This document shows positions 10,311-19,472 of a DNA stretch of 64,000 nt, piece by piece. The position numbers and the translations under genes were made by a program. Every line of letters starts with the position of its first letter. Within the stretch, counting starts at the first letter, position 1. A model generated the notes under the pieces. The model saw nothing but the letters and a program-made list of their open reading frames with translations, was not told the origin of the DNA and ran no database searches. Origin of the DNA: Melioribacteraceae bacterium (lineage in GTDB: Bacteria; Bacteroidota; Ignavibacteria; Ignavibacteriales; Melioribacteraceae); NCBI GenBank assembly GCA_019638015.1, contig JAHBUP010000001.1:2698424-2762423 (forward strand), read 5' to 3'.

Positions 10311-13300
10311 ATGAGAAGATCAATTTTAATTTTTACCACCATATATTTTTTGGCAATACCACTTTTAGCGCAGTTCGGACAAAATAAAGTAAATTACAAG
10401 ACTATGGATTGGTTTTACATTCAAACCAAACATTTTGATATTTACTTTTATGAGGGTGGTGAAACTATTGCTGAGTTCACAGCAAAAATTGCCGAAGAAT
10501 CTCTTCAACGAATTCAAAAAGATATTAACTATCAACTAAATAACAGAATAGCGCTGATTGTCTATAATTCGCATAATGATTTTCAAGAGAATAATGTAAC
10601 TGATGAATATATTGGCAAAGGCACCGGAGGTTTTACCGAACCTTTTAAAAATAGAGTGGTGTTCCCTTTTGAAGGTAATTATCAAAAATTTCAGCATGTT
10701 ATTGCCCATGAATTAGTTCATGCGGTCATGCGCGATATGTATTATGGAGGGACTGTACAAAATATAATTAGTCGTGGTATTACCCTTCAATTACCCCTCT
10801 GGTTCTGGGAAGGAACTGCAGAATTTCTATCGCAAGGATGGGAAACAAATACAGATATGTTTATTCGAAATGCTATAATCACTGAATGGCTCCCTGATAT
10901 TAATAGATTGGATGGTTACTTAGCCTACAGAGGTGGACAATCTGTGTTCAGATATATTGCTGATACTTATGGAAGACAGAAAATCGGTGAAATTCTTAAT
11001 AAAGTACAATCATTAGGTTCTCTTGAAGCTGCTATCAAAAATACTCTTGGAATTAATTTAGAAGAATTAAATGAACGCTGGAAAAAAAGTATTAAAAAAG
11101 AATTTTGGCCAGATATCGCAGTTAAATCAGACCCTGATGAGTTTGCCAAAAGATTGACTGATAATAAAAAAGAAAGAGGTTTTTATAATACAAGTCCCGC
11201 ACTCTCACCACAAGGAGATAAGATTGCATTCATTTCCGATAGAGATATTTATCTGGATGTTTATTTGATGAGTGCACAAGATGGAAAAATGATAAAAAAA
11301 ATTGTTGAGAGTGGCAAGACTACCGATTTTGAAGAATTGAATCTTTTGTATCCGTCATTATCGTGGGCTCCAGATAACATAAGAGTAGCACTAGCTTCAA
11401 AAGCGGAAGGATACAATATTATTACAATAATAGACACGGAAACGGACAAGAAAACAGAGCTCCCTCTACGAATGTCAGGTATCGAGTCTGTTAGCTGGTC
11501 TCGTGATGGAAATAAAATTGCATTCATCGGTTACAACGAAACACAATCTGATATCTATATTTATGATTTCTCATTAAATAATGTTACAAATATTACAAAT
11601 GATATTTTTTCAGAGGCTGATATTGCTTGGTCTCCAGATGGAAGTACAATTGTATTTTCATCTGATCGAGGTAACTATGTGATTGGGTCACAAACACCGG
11701 AAGAGTTCAGGATGTACAAACACAATTACAAGCAAATTGACTTATACTCAATTCAATTAGAGACAAATAAAATTGAACGTATTACCAATTGGGAGTTAAG
11801 CAACGAAAAATTTCCTGTCTTTTCCAGTGATGGTAACGACATACTATTTATATCCGATAAAAATGGATCAAACAATATCTATAGATATAAAATTACAAAT
11901 TCTGATTCAGCATCAAGTAAGGCATATAATAATTTACCAAAGCCAATTACTAATTCAATAAGTGATATTGGCCAGCTCTCTATTTCTTATGATGGGAAAA
12001 AATTAGTATTCTCAGCTTTGTATAATTTAGGTTACAATATTTTTCTTCTAAGCAATCCATTCGATGCGGAAGTAATTGGTGATTCACTCCCCTATACAAA
12101 ATATATGGCTTCCCTTGTGGATGCTAAATTAAATAATGGGAAATCCATTTTTAAGGAAACAGTTCTTGATTCATTAGAAAAGAACGTTGTGCAATTTAAA
12201 CAAGAGTCGGAAATGGAACAGACTCAAATCGATTCAACTTCTCAAAGACCTTCAATATTTGTTGGTCAATATGTATCTGATAAACCAGAAAAAGAAGATT
12301 CCTCAAAAATAGATTACAGTCGTTTTGTATTTGGTGGCAATGACATGAAAATAGACAGTTCTAGAATTAAGATTAGAGAAGAAATGTTTACCGAAAGTTT
12401 AGATGATGAGGGAAATTATTTGGTAAACCGATACAAAATAAATTTCACACCCGATATTGTATATGCAAATGCTGGGTATTCAACTCTTTATGGATTATTG
12501 GGCACCACAATACTATCATTTAGTGATGTTTTGGGAAATCATAGGTTAATTGGACAAACAAGTTTACAGATTGATATTAAAAATAGTGATTATGGATTAG
12601 CATACTACTATTTAAAAGAAAGGTTAGATCTTGGTGTTCAAGCTTTTCATACTGCAAGGTTTTTATATCAAAATGGATTTTTTGGAAGTGAATTATACAG
12701 ATTCAGAAATTTTGGATTAGTAGGTTACGCCAGCTATCCTCTCGATAGATTTAACAGAGTAGATTTTGGTTTAAGCTTTATGAGCGTTTCCGCTGAGAAT
12801 TTAGATAATCCCTTTGTAGCCATTGATAGAAATTCATTTTTAATTCCATCGATCGGATACGTAAAAGATAATACATTGTGGGGATATTACTCACCTATTG
12901 AGGGATCAAGATATTTCCTTAATTTATTTGGAGATCCAGGATTAATTAAGAGTCGCCAAAGTTTTTATTCATTGACATTTGACTATAGGAAATACTGGAG
13001 ATTTTGGTTTGATAATGGTTTGGTTGCAAGAATTTCTGGAGGTATTAGCGGGGGCGGGAATCCTCAACGGTTTTTTGTGGGGGGTACAGAAAATTGGATT
13101 AATAGAAATTTTGCAACTGGAGGGGTGCCAATAAATAATTCGAGCGATTTCGCCTTTTTGAGCCCTGTTATGCCATTGCGTGGATATGATTATGCTGAAA
13201 AACTGGGGACAAAATATACACTTGCCAACGTTGAATTAAGGATGCCCTTGATCAGATATTTATTAACAGGTCCACTTCCCCTATTCTTCCAGAATATTTT

Positions 13301-13529
13301 AGGAACTGCTTTTATTGATGCTGGTTCTGCCTGGGATAATACAAGCAAGTTGAAACTAATTGGTAAGAATAATAATGATAAAACAGTGACTAATGATTTA
13401 CTAATTGGAACTGGTGTTGGATTCCGATTGTACTTTTTATTTTTATGGAGAGTTGATATAGCTTGGAAATATGATTTTGATAAATTTTCTGCTCCCCGAT
13501 ATTATTTATCCATCGGACTTGATTTCTAA
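10311..13529 (+). CDS. Outer-membrane protein: gluzincin-like peptidase domain + TolB-like propeller + BamA-type barrel
   Basis: 1,072 residues in three parts. After a signal peptide (about 1-20) comes a peptidase-MA-like domain with HELVH at 133-137 and WEGTAEFLS at 166-174; HExxH plus a downstream E in an EGxAE motif is the gluzincin zinc site, so it may be an active metalloprotease. Residues about 285-560 hold PD40/TolB-like blades (LSPQGDKIAFISDRD, WSPDGSTIVFSSDRG, FSSDGNDILFISDK). A linker follows, and residues about 720-1072 are aromatic, glycine-rich strands ending in YYLSIGLDF, like an Omp85/BamA or patatin-linked barrel. It starts 20 bases after rnr with an AGGAAAC ribosome site. Propeller and barrel together suggest envelope protein assembly or surface processing; substrate unknown. 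Confidence 0.75.
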   Translation: MRRSILIFTTIYFLAIPLLAQFGQNKVNYKTMDWFYIQTKHFDIYFYEGGETIAEFTAKIAEESLQRIQKDINYQLNNRIALIVYNSHNDFQENNVTDEYIGKGTGGFTEPFKNRVVFPFEGNYQKFQHVIAHELVHAVMRDMYYGGTVQNIISRGITLQLPLWFWEGTAEFLSQGWETNTDMFIRNAIITEWLPDINRLDGYLAYRGGQSVFRYIADTYGRQKIGEILNKVQSLGSLEAAIKNTLGINLEELNERWKKSIKKEFWPDIAVKSDPDEFAKRLTDNKKERGFYNTSPALSPQGDKIAFISDRDIYLDVYLMSAQDGKMIKKIVESGKTTDFEELNLLYPSLSWAPDNIRVALASKAEGYNIITIIDTETDKKTELPLRMSGIESVSWSRDGNKIAFIGYNETQSDIYIYDFSLNNVTNITNDIFSEADIAWSPDGSTIVFSSDRGNYVIGSQTPEEFRMYKHNYKQIDLYSIQLETNKIERITNWELSNEKFPVFSSDGNDILFISDKNGSNNIYRYKITNSDSASSKAYNNLPKPITNSISDIGQLSISYDGKKLVFSALYNLGYNIFLLSNPFDAEVIGDSLPYTKYMASLVDAKLNNGKSIFKETVLDSLEKNVVQFKQESEMEQTQIDSTSQRPSIFVGQYVSDKPEKEDSSKIDYSRFVFGGNDMKIDSSRIKIREEMFTESLDDEGNYLVNRYKINFTPDIVYANAGYSTLYGLLGTTILSFSDVLGNHRLIGQTSLQIDIKNSDYGLAYYYLKERLDLGVQAFHTARFLYQNGFFGSELYRFRNFGLVGYASYPLDRFNRVDFGLSFMSVSAENLDNPFVAIDRNSFLIPSIGYVKDNTLWGYYSPIEGSRYFLNLFGDPGLIKSRQSFYSLTFDYRKYWRFWFDNGLVARISGGISGGGNPQRFFVGGTENWINRNFATGGVPINNSSDFAFLSPVMPLRGYDYAEKLGTKYTLANVELRMPLIRYLLTGPLPLFFQNILGTAFIDAGSAWDNTSKLKLIGKNNNDKTVTNDLLIGTGVGFRLYFLFLWRVDIAWKYDFDKFSAPRYYLSIGLDF

Positions 13530-13542
13530 CAAGGATAAGAAA

Positions 13543-13779
13543 TTACTTTTTATCAGTCTTAATGCTTGAGCTAGTATCCTTTTTTGATTCTAAAGATTTA
13601 TTTTTATAATCAGTTTGATAGAAACCAGTACCTTTAAATATCGGACCAGAGCCCGCTCCGATCAATCGCTTCACATGTCCATTACACTTAATACAATTTT
13701 TAATTGGTTCATCAGTAATTTTTTGAAATAACTCAAATGTTACTCCACAGTCTAAACATTTATAATCATAATTTGGCAT
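13543..13779 (-). CDS. FmdB-family zinc-ribbon protein
   Basis: 78 residues from the ATG at 13779. MPNYDYKCLDCG with Cys8/Cys11 and Cys29/Cys32 forms the zinc ribbon of the FmdB/CxxC regulatory family; a disordered Lys/Ser-rich tail follows. The frame stays open upstream to an ATG at 13857, but that extension has no family similarity and crosses the promoter at 13809-13839, so the shorter start is preferred. Function of the family is poorly defined (first linked to formamidase/amidase regulation). It converges on the barrel protein gene, with 13 bases between the stops. Confidence 0.8.
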   Translation of the reverse strand: MPNYDYKCLDCGVTFELFQKITDEPIKNCIKCNGHVKRLIGAGSGPIFKGTGFYQTDYKNKSLESKKDTSSSIKTDKK

Positions 13780-13808
13780 AGGTACTCTAATAAATTTAAA
13801 AATGGTTT

Positions 13809-13839
13809 CAAAAATAAGAATAGCATTCTTAACCACAAA
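13809..13839 (-). promoter_or_regulatory. Promoter for the zinc-ribbon gene (TTTG-N19-TATTTTTG)
   Basis: On the minus strand TTTG (13839-13836) and TATTTTTG (13816-13809) are 19 bases apart, a full match to the Bacteroidota -33/-7 pattern. Predicted transcription start is near 13802, giving a leader of about 23 bases to the ATG at 13779. Confidence 0.6.
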
Positions 13840-13927
13840 GTAAATCCTTAAGTTCAAATTACCTGTAAAATATTTTATAATTGAATAAAGTTTTTTTGCA
13901 TATTTACAATAATAAATTTAGTGTGAT

Positions 13928-14590
13928 ATGTACAAAAAATTATTTTTAATATTATTTATTTTAATTCCTTTATCAAGTTGTCTTGATTACATGCAGGTAA
14001 CCACTATAAAAACAGATGGTTCTGGCACAATGTTTATTCATTATTGGATGAAATGGACTGATTCCCGAGATTCTATACTAGTTGAGAAACTTGGAATTTT
14101 TGATAGGGATTCTGTTTATAAAGAATTTCATTCTGAATACAGTTCGATTAGTAGCGTCGAAGTTTACCGCGATTTTAATGATAGTACCATTCACGGGAAA
14201 GTAAATTTGAATTTTAATAGCCTGGATTCTCTCAATAAAACTAGCGCTTTCAAAAACTCACAATTGACAATTAAAGATGGAGAAAAGAACATAAAAATTT
14301 TCTCCCAATTCATTCCCCCTATAGCTACTGGATTCGGATTTGATAATAAATCCTTTTCTTTGACATACATTTATTATTTACCTGGAGAAATTTTAAGTCA
14401 TAATGCGCCAGAATCATTTAGAAATAAATTAACTTGGAAATACTCACTCGCTGAAATTGGTACTGGTAAATATATTACAGCTACATATCGTCCTTTTAAG
14501 TTAAAAGAAACCCCTATGTGGATATATTATAGTGCCCTAATAGTACTTTTAGTTGTTGTTGTATTTTTGTTCAGCAAAAGAATTAAATAA
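13928..14590 (+). CDS. Hypothetical lipoprotein with C-terminal membrane segment
   Basis: 220 residues, not recognised. The N-terminus is a lipoprotein signal peptide with lipobox LSSC and lipidated Cys18. The body is beta-rich and polar (for example VTTIKTDGSGTMFIHYWM near the start), and residues about 195-216 form a hydrophobic helix ending in KRIK. An N-terminal lipid anchor together with a C-terminal transmembrane helix and basic tail places the body outside the cytoplasmic membrane and the tail inside. It stands alone between the divergent zinc-ribbon gene and prs. The opening VTTIKTDGSG pattern recalls other small lipoproteins of this assemblage that begin with an odd-looking beta domain, but I do not assign a function. 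Confidence 0.65.
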   Translation: MYKKLFLILFILIPLSSCLDYMQVTTIKTDGSGTMFIHYWMKWTDSRDSILVEKLGIFDRDSVYKEFHSEYSSISSVEVYRDFNDSTIHGKVNLNFNSLDSLNKTSAFKNSQLTIKDGEKNIKIFSQFIPPIATGFGFDNKSFSLTYIYYLPGEILSHNAPESFRNKLTWKYSLAEIGTGKYITATYRPFKLKETPMWIYYSALIVLLVVVVFLFSKRIK

Positions 14591-14607
14591 AGTTTAAATC
14601 ACATTTA

Positions 14608-14639
14608 TTGACAAGACGTACCATTATTAAGTATATTTG
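14608..14639 (+). promoter_or_regulatory. Promoter for prs (TTG-N21-TATATTTG)
   Basis: TTG at 14608-14610 and TATATTTG at 14632-14639 are 21 bases apart, matching the Bacteroidota -33/-7 pattern exactly. The predicted start is near 14646, a leader of about 17 bases before the prs ATG at 14663. Confidence 0.65.
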
Positions 14640-14648
14640 GCGTCTATT

Positions 14649-14660
14649 TTTAACGTTAAA
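14649..14660. promoter_or_regulatory. 12-base perfect palindrome in the prs leader
   Basis: TTTAACGTTAAA reads identically on both strands and lies just downstream of the predicted prs transcription start and two bases before its ATG. The position would suit an operator or would simply be an AT-rich Shine-Dalgarno-less leader. No regulator is identified. Confidence 0.3.
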
Positions 14661-14662
14661 TA

Positions 14663-15622
14663 ATGCAATCTGAAGCTCAACCTTTAATTTATTCTGGGTC
14701 ATCCAATCCTCTACTAACCCAAAAAATCTGCGACCACCTGAAATTAAGTCAAGGTAGTTTAGATATTCAGCGTTTCAGCGATGGTGAGATTTGGGTTAAG
14801 TATGGTGATAACATTCGCGGAAGAGAAGTCTTTATTGTTCAGTCAACTAACCCTCCATCAGAAAATTTGATGGAACTATTGATAATGATTGATGCCGCAA
14901 AACGAGCCTCAGCAAAAAAAGTTACGGCGGTAATCCCCTATTTTGGCTATGCTCGTCAAGATAGAAAAGATCAACCGAGAGTTGCTATCACAGCAAAATT
15001 AATAGCTAATTTAATTACTGTCGCCGGAGCGGACCGTGTAATTACTATGGACTTACACGCGGCGCAAATTCAAGGTTTCTTTGATATTCCATTTGATCAC
15101 CTATATGCCTCAATTGTGTTTACTGGTTTATTTAAAGAACAATCGAACAAACTTGTTGTTGTTTCTCCTGATATTGGAGGAATTAAGCTGGCTCGTTCTT
15201 ACGCCAGAAGATTGCATGCTGGACTCGTTGTGATTGATAAACGAAGACCAAAGCCAAACATTGCAGAGGTGATGAATATTATTGGTGATGTGGAAGGAAA
15301 GGACGTTCTGTTGGTTGATGATTTAATTGATACTGGGGGTACTTTTGTTAATGCTGTAATTGCATTAAGGAAATGTGGCGCAAAAAAAATATATGGTGCT
15401 GTTACTCATGCTCTTTTATCGGGTCATGCGCTCAAAAAAATTGAAGAATCTGAAATTGAAAAATTATATGTAACCGATAGCATTCAAATTAATGGGGTAG
15501 TTAGCGATAAAATTGTTGTTAGATCTGCGTCTGAAATTTTAGCAAATGCTATAATTCGTTCTTTTAGAAACGAATCAATTAGTTCACTTTTTGAAATTGA
15601 TAAAGATAAAATAGATAATTAG
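14663..15622 (+). CDS. prs: Ribose-phosphate pyrophosphokinase (PRPP synthetase)
   Basis: 319 residues, the usual class I length. Makes PRPP from ribose-5-phosphate and ATP for nucleotide, His and Trp synthesis. Seen: the flexible-loop/ATP region RQDRKDQPR, the ribose phosphate and metal site DLHAAQIQGFF, the DKRRPKPN segment and the PRPP-binding loop VLLVDDLIDTGGTF. First gene of a run prs-rplY-pth-hppA with gaps of 16 and 6 bases and a 4-base overlap; the prs-rplY-pth order is widely conserved in bacteria. Confidence 0.97.
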   Translation: MQSEAQPLIYSGSSNPLLTQKICDHLKLSQGSLDIQRFSDGEIWVKYGDNIRGREVFIVQSTNPPSENLMELLIMIDAAKRASAKKVTAVIPYFGYARQDRKDQPRVAITAKLIANLITVAGADRVITMDLHAAQIQGFFDIPFDHLYASIVFTGLFKEQSNKLVVVSPDIGGIKLARSYARRLHAGLVVIDKRRPKPNIAEVMNIIGDVEGKDVLLVDDLIDTGGTFVNAVIALRKCGAKKIYGAVTHALLSGHALKKIEESEIEKLYVTDSIQINGVVSDKIVVRSASEILANAIIRSFRNESISSLFEIDKDKIDN

Positions 15623-15638
15623 ATGGAGTTAATTAAAA

Positions 15639-16271
15639 ATGTCTGAAATAACAGTAAATGCGAAAAAAAGAGAAATTTCCACTAAGGGAGCTGTAAACCA
15701 GCTTAGAACTAGTGGATATGTTCCCGGAATTTATTATGCAAAAGGTTCCGACCCAATCAATCTATCAGTTCTGGCAAGTTCATTAAAACCACTGGTTTAT
15801 ACTTCCGAAACTCATATAGTAAATCTAACGGTTGATGACGACCAAAATTTGAAAGCTATTCTTAAAAATGTTCAATTTGATCCGGTATCCGACAAAATTA
15901 TTCATTGCGATTTCCAAGGAATTTCAGCTGATCAAACAATTGAATTGGAAGTTCCTATTGCTATTACCGGTCAAGCAAAAGGTGTAAGAGACGGCGGCGT
16001 TCTATCTCACTCAATTCACAAAGTTTTGGTTTCCTGCTTACCCGCACAAATTCCAGATCATATTACGCTTGATATTTCCAATCTTGAATTAGGAAAAGCT
16101 ATTCATGTGAAAGATATAAATATTGAGGGTGTAAAAATTATGCATCCAGAAGAAATGATTATAGTATCAGTAAATGCCCCGCGCGTTGCTGAAGCTTCTG
16201 CAGCTGATGGTGAAGCTAAAGCTGAACCTGAGGTAATTGGCAAAGGTAAACCTGCAGGCGATGAGGATTAA
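15639..16271 (+). CDS. rplY: 50S ribosomal protein bL25, CTC (long) form
   Basis: 210 residues. The N-terminal 5S rRNA-binding L25 domain (about 3-90, with RTSGYVPGIYYAKGSD) is followed by the beta-rich CTC domain (about 95-185) and an acidic Ala/Glu tail. CTC-type L25 is associated with general stress response in Bacillus. Located between prs and pth, the common genomic place for this gene. The ATG is preceded by ATGGAG. Confidence 0.95.
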   Translation: MSEITVNAKKREISTKGAVNQLRTSGYVPGIYYAKGSDPINLSVLASSLKPLVYTSETHIVNLTVDDDQNLKAILKNVQFDPVSDKIIHCDFQGISADQTIELEVPIAITGQAKGVRDGGVLSHSIHKVLVSCLPAQIPDHITLDISNLELGKAIHVKDINIEGVKIMHPEEMIIVSVNAPRVAEASAADGEAKAEPEVIGKGKPAGDED

Positions 16272-16277
16272 TTTCTA

Positions 16278-16898
16278 TTGCGAGGGATAATTGGGCTGGG
16301 TAATCCCGGTTTTAAGTATCAACTAACTCGCCATAACATTGGTTTTCTGATTTTAGATCGGTTTGCTGAAAAACATAATCTTCAATTTAAGCCCTCAAAG
16401 TATGATTTTTATTATTCGGAAGGAACGTTAGGCCCTTCCGATTTTTTTTTGATTAAACCCACCACATTTATGAACCTAAGTGGTATTGCAGTTTTAAATG
16501 CAATGGAACACTTTAACTCAAACATTAGTGAACTACTGATTATTTACGATGATTTATACACCCAGTTCCCCCAAATCAGAATTAGAAATAAGGGAGGCGA
16601 TGGAGGTCATAATGGAATCAAATCAATTATTTATCATCTTAATACAAATGAATTTGCTAGAATTAAAATGGGAATTGGGCAACAGTCTCCAATAAATAAT
16701 TTGTCCAATTTTGTTCTTGATAACTTTTCTGAAGTTGAACTTAAAAAGTTGGATGAATCGTTCCCTTTACTTATGGAATTAATAGAGCATTTTATCATTG
16801 GCGGTTATCAAAAATCGTTAAATCATTTCAGCAAGAAATCTAAAGAATTAAAAAAAGAACTTAATAACCAAAAGGATTATCGAGAGGGCACTTCATGA
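16278..16898 (+). CDS. pth: Peptidyl-tRNA hydrolase
   Basis: 206 residues including a longer than usual Lys-rich C-terminal tail. Releases tRNA from peptidyl-tRNA that drops off ribosomes. Conserved GLGNPG at 6-11, RHNIGF with catalytic His19, TFMNLSG and YDDL, and the [12 protein letters not shown] block are all present. Translation starts at TTG 16278: the residues right after it ([10 protein letters not shown]) match the family's N-terminus and no ATG or GTG is available. It overlaps hppA by four bases. Confidence 0.95.
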   Translation: MRGIIGLGNPGFKYQLTRHNIGFLILDRFAEKHNLQFKPSKYDFYYSEGTLGPSDFFLIKPTTFMNLSGIAVLNAMEHFNSNISELLIIYDDLYTQFPQIRIRNKGGDGGHNGIKSIIYHLNTNEFARIKMGIGQQSPINNLSNFVLDNFSEVELKKLDESFPLLMELIEHFIIGGYQKSLNHFSKKSKELKKELNNQKDYREGTS

Positions 16899-18976
16899 TT
16901 GACTTATTATATATCATTCCATTTTTTGGACTTGCCGCACTATTTTATTCTTACTACAAAAATTCATGGATTAGCAAACAAGATCCTGGCACAAAAAAAA
17001 TGCAGGAAATAGCGGGGCATATACGAGAAGGAGCCATCGCATTCTTAAAAACCGAATATAAAATATTAGCAGTATTTGTTGTTACCGTTGCGGCTATTTT
17101 AGCATTTTCCAATAGAAATCAATCCGATTCATCATGGCTTATTGCATTGTCGTTTCTTGTCGGGGCTTTTGCTTCAGCATTAGCTGGTTATTTGGGTATG
17201 ATTGCGGCAACAAAAGCTAATGTGCGAACCACTCAAGCCGCGACAAAAGGATTAGGACAGGCTCTGCAAATTGCGTTTTCTGGTGGAGCAATTATGGGGA
17301 TGAATGTTGTGGGTCTCGGTATTTTTGGATTAAGTATTCTCTTCATATTTTATAATTATTTATGGGATGCATCAAGTGTTGATTCATTAGCTAGGATAAT
17401 AAATGTGTTATCCGGATTCTCCTTGGGCGCATCTTCTATTGCTCTATTTGCTAGAGTTGGTGGTGGAATTTATACCAAAGCCGCAGATGTAGGGGCGGAT
17501 TTGGCCGGAAAAGTTTATGAAGGAATACCTGAAGATGATCCGAGAAATCCTGCAGTTATTGCAGATAACGTTGGCGATAATGTTGGTGATGTTGCCGGAA
17601 TGGGCGCCGATCTATTTGAATCATATGTTGGAGCGATTGTCGGGACCATGGTTCTCGGCGCCATATTTGCTGATCCCAATGTACCTGAAATTGGATTAGA
17701 AGCTGTTCTACTCCCCCTTTTCCTTGCTGCTGCGGGAATTGTAACATCAATTTTTGGGGCAACATTAGTTAGAGTTAAAGAGGGAGGAAATCCGCAAAAA
17801 GCTCTTAATCTAGGTGAATTCGCAGCAGCAGGTTTAATGCTGCTTGCATCATATATTATAATCAAAATTGTATTGCCCGAATCTTGGGTACATAATAATT
17901 TTACCTATACTCAGTTGGGTATTTTTTCCGCCACTGTAATTGGGTTGGTTGCTGGTGTTTTAGTTGGACTGGTTACTGAGTATTACACCAGTACAGATCA
18001 CGCACCTGTAAAATCAATAGCAAATCAATCTATAACCGGAGTAGCAACAAATATTATTTCCGGATTAGGCGTTGGAATGATCTCAACAGCAATTCCAATT
18101 CTAATTATAGCCGCAGCAATAATTGGTTCTTATTTATCATCAAATTTATACGGAATTGCAATCGCCGCACTGGGTATGCTTTCCACAACAGGTATTCAAT
18201 TAGCGGTTGATGCCTACGGTCCAATTTCAGATAATGCTGGTGGAATTGCTGAGATGTCGGAGTTACCAAAAGAAGTTCGAGAGAGAACCGATAAACTTGA
18301 CGCTGTTGGAAATACTACCGCTGCCATTGGAAAGGGATTTGCGATTGGCTCTGCTGCGTTAACAACTTTAGCATTATTCTCAGCTTACATGCATCAGGCA
18401 GAAATAAGCTCTATTGATATTTCGAACCCGATCATTATGGCCGGATTATTTGTTGGTGCAATGCTGCCATTTTTATTTTCAGCTTTATCGATGAATGCAG
18501 TTGGAAAGGCGGCTAAACAAATGATTATCGAAGTTGGGAGGCAATTTCGAGAAATTAAGGGTTTAAGAGAGGGAACCGCAAAGGCTGAATACTCTAAATG
18601 TGTTGAAATTTCAACTCAGGCTGCAATCAAAGAAATGATAATTCCCGGGATTTTAGCTGTAAGTATTCCCGTAATTGTTGGGTTCACAAATAAGGAAATG
18701 CTTGCCGGTTTATTAGGGGGAGTAACAACTAGCGGCGTTTTATTGGCAATTTTTCAATCAAATGCTGGTGGAGCATGGGATAATGCTAAAAAACTTATTG
18801 AAAGTGGAATTATGATCGATGGATTTCACTATTCGAAAGGAACTGACGCGCATAAGGCTGCGGTTGTTGGGGATACTGTTGGTGATCCATTTAAGGATAC
18901 CTCAGGTCCTTCTTTGAACATTCTAATAAAACTTATGTCGGTAGTATCTTTAGTTATTGCACCGTTAATAAAATAA
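16895..18976 (+). CDS. hppA: Membrane-bound, K+-dependent pyrophosphatase (ion pump)
   Basis: 693 residues with about 16 membrane helices. It hydrolyses cytosolic pyrophosphate and pumps H+ and/or Na+ outward. The PPi site is visible as DVGADL.GK plus [20 protein letters not shown] and, near the C-terminus, [19 protein letters not shown]. The segment [10 protein letters not shown] has Ala (not Lys) at the position that separates the K+-dependent from the K+-independent subfamily, so the enzyme should need K+. Na+ versus H+ transport was not resolved. It ends a run with prs, an enzyme family whose products feed PPi-producing reactions, but the order may be incidental. The rpsF promoter lies in its last codons. 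Confidence 0.95.
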   Translation: MIDLLYIIPFFGLAALFYSYYKNSWISKQDPGTKKMQEIAGHIREGAIAFLKTEYKILAVFVVTVAAILAFSNRNQSDSSWLIALSFLVGAFASALAGYLGMIAATKANVRTTQAATKGLGQALQIAFSGGAIMGMNVVGLGIFGLSILFIFYNYLWDASSVDSLARIINVLSGFSLGASSIALFARVGGGIYTKAADVGADLAGKVYEGIPEDDPRNPAVIADNVGDNVGDVAGMGADLFESYVGAIVGTMVLGAIFADPNVPEIGLEAVLLPLFLAAAGIVTSIFGATLVRVKEGGNPQKALNLGEFAAAGLMLLASYIIIKIVLPESWVHNNFTYTQLGIFSATVIGLVAGVLVGLVTEYYTSTDHAPVKSIANQSITGVATNIISGLGVGMISTAIPILIIAAAIIGSYLSSNLYGIAIAALGMLSTTGIQLAVDAYGPISDNAGGIAEMSELPKEVRERTDKLDAVGNTTAAIGKGFAIGSAALTTLALFSAYMHQAEISSIDISNPIIMAGLFVGAMLPFLFSALSMNAVGKAAKQMIIEVGRQFREIKGLREGTAKAEYSKCVEISTQAAIKEMIIPGILAVSIPVIVGFTNKEMLAGLLGGVTTSGVLLAIFQSNAGGAWDNAKKLIESGIMIDGFHYSKGTDAHKAAVVGDTVGDPFKDTSGPSLNILIKLMSVVSLVIAPLIK

Positions 18977-18987
18977 TCCTATTTTTG
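18957..18987 (+). promoter_or_regulatory. Promoter for the rpsF-ssb-rpsR-rplI operon (TTG-N20-TATTTTTG)
   Basis: TTG at 18957-18959, inside the end of hppA, and TATTTTTG at 18980-18987 are 20 bases apart, matching the Bacteroidota -33/-7 pattern. Predicted start near 18994, leaving a leader of about 60 bases before rpsF. Confidence 0.6.
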
Positions 18988-19009
18988 TAGCCTTAATTAA
19001 ATAACCCTG

Positions 19010-19029
19010 CTTTTCAGAGACCTGAAAGG
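19010..19029 (+). promoter_or_regulatory. Hairpin in the rpsF leader
   Basis: CTTTTCAG (19010-19017) and CTGAAAGG (19022-19029) pair over 8 positions with one G-T and a 4-base loop. No T run follows, so it is not a terminator for hppA. It may take part in S6:S18 autoregulation of this operon, but I cannot see the known bulge motif of that RNA class. Confidence 0.35.
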
Positions 19030-19056
19030 CCAGAAGACCAAAGGGAGGTGAAACGA

Positions 19057-19440
19057 ATGCGTAAAAATACCTACGAAAGTGTTGTAATTATTAATGCAGC
19101 ACTTGAAGACTCACAAGTTGATCAAATCGTAAATCAAATCCAAGAATCAATAACCACACATGGCGGAGATATACTCGAAGTTGAAAAATGGGGTAGAAAA
19201 CGCCTAGCTTACGCAATTAAAAAAGCAAAAAGCGGTTATTATGTTATTTTCAGATTTGCCTCATCGACCGATTTTATTTCGGTTCTTGAGAGAAATTACA
19301 GATTGGAAGAAAATATTTATCGATATCTCACAATCGCGCTAGATAAATTTGCTTTAGAAGCAATTTCAAAGCAAAAAGAAGCAGCAGCCAAAGCTATAGA
19401 GGTTGAAGCAGCAGCCAACCAAGATGTAACAAAAGAATAA
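19057..19440 (+). CDS. rpsF: 30S ribosomal protein bS6
   Basis: 127 residues from the ATG at 19057, which sits 8 bases after a strong GGAGG (19044-19048); the upstream GTG at 19048 overlaps that site and is rejected. Sequence follows the S6 fold (YESVVIINAALED, WGRKRLAYAIKKAKSGYYVIFRF, NYRLEENIYRYLTI) with an Ala/Glu-rich C-terminal extension. S6 binds 16S rRNA with S18, whose gene is two positions downstream. Confidence 0.95.
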   Translation: MRKNTYESVVIINAALEDSQVDQIVNQIQESITTHGGDILEVEKWGRKRLAYAIKKAKSGYYVIFRFASSTDFISVLERNYRLEENIYRYLTIALDKFALEAISKQKEAAAKAIEVEAAANQDVTKE

Positions 19441-19472
19441 GAGTTAAACTTTAGAAAGCAACGGAGGAATAG

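Noticed and set aside
13780..13857. 26-codon upstream extension of the zinc-ribbon gene
   Set aside because: It crosses the minus-strand promoter, and family members begin at the MPNYDYKC position.
17515..17865. Minus-strand open frame of 116 codons within hppA
   Set aside because: Composition mirrors the pyrophosphatase coding frame, with no ribosome site and no family likeness.
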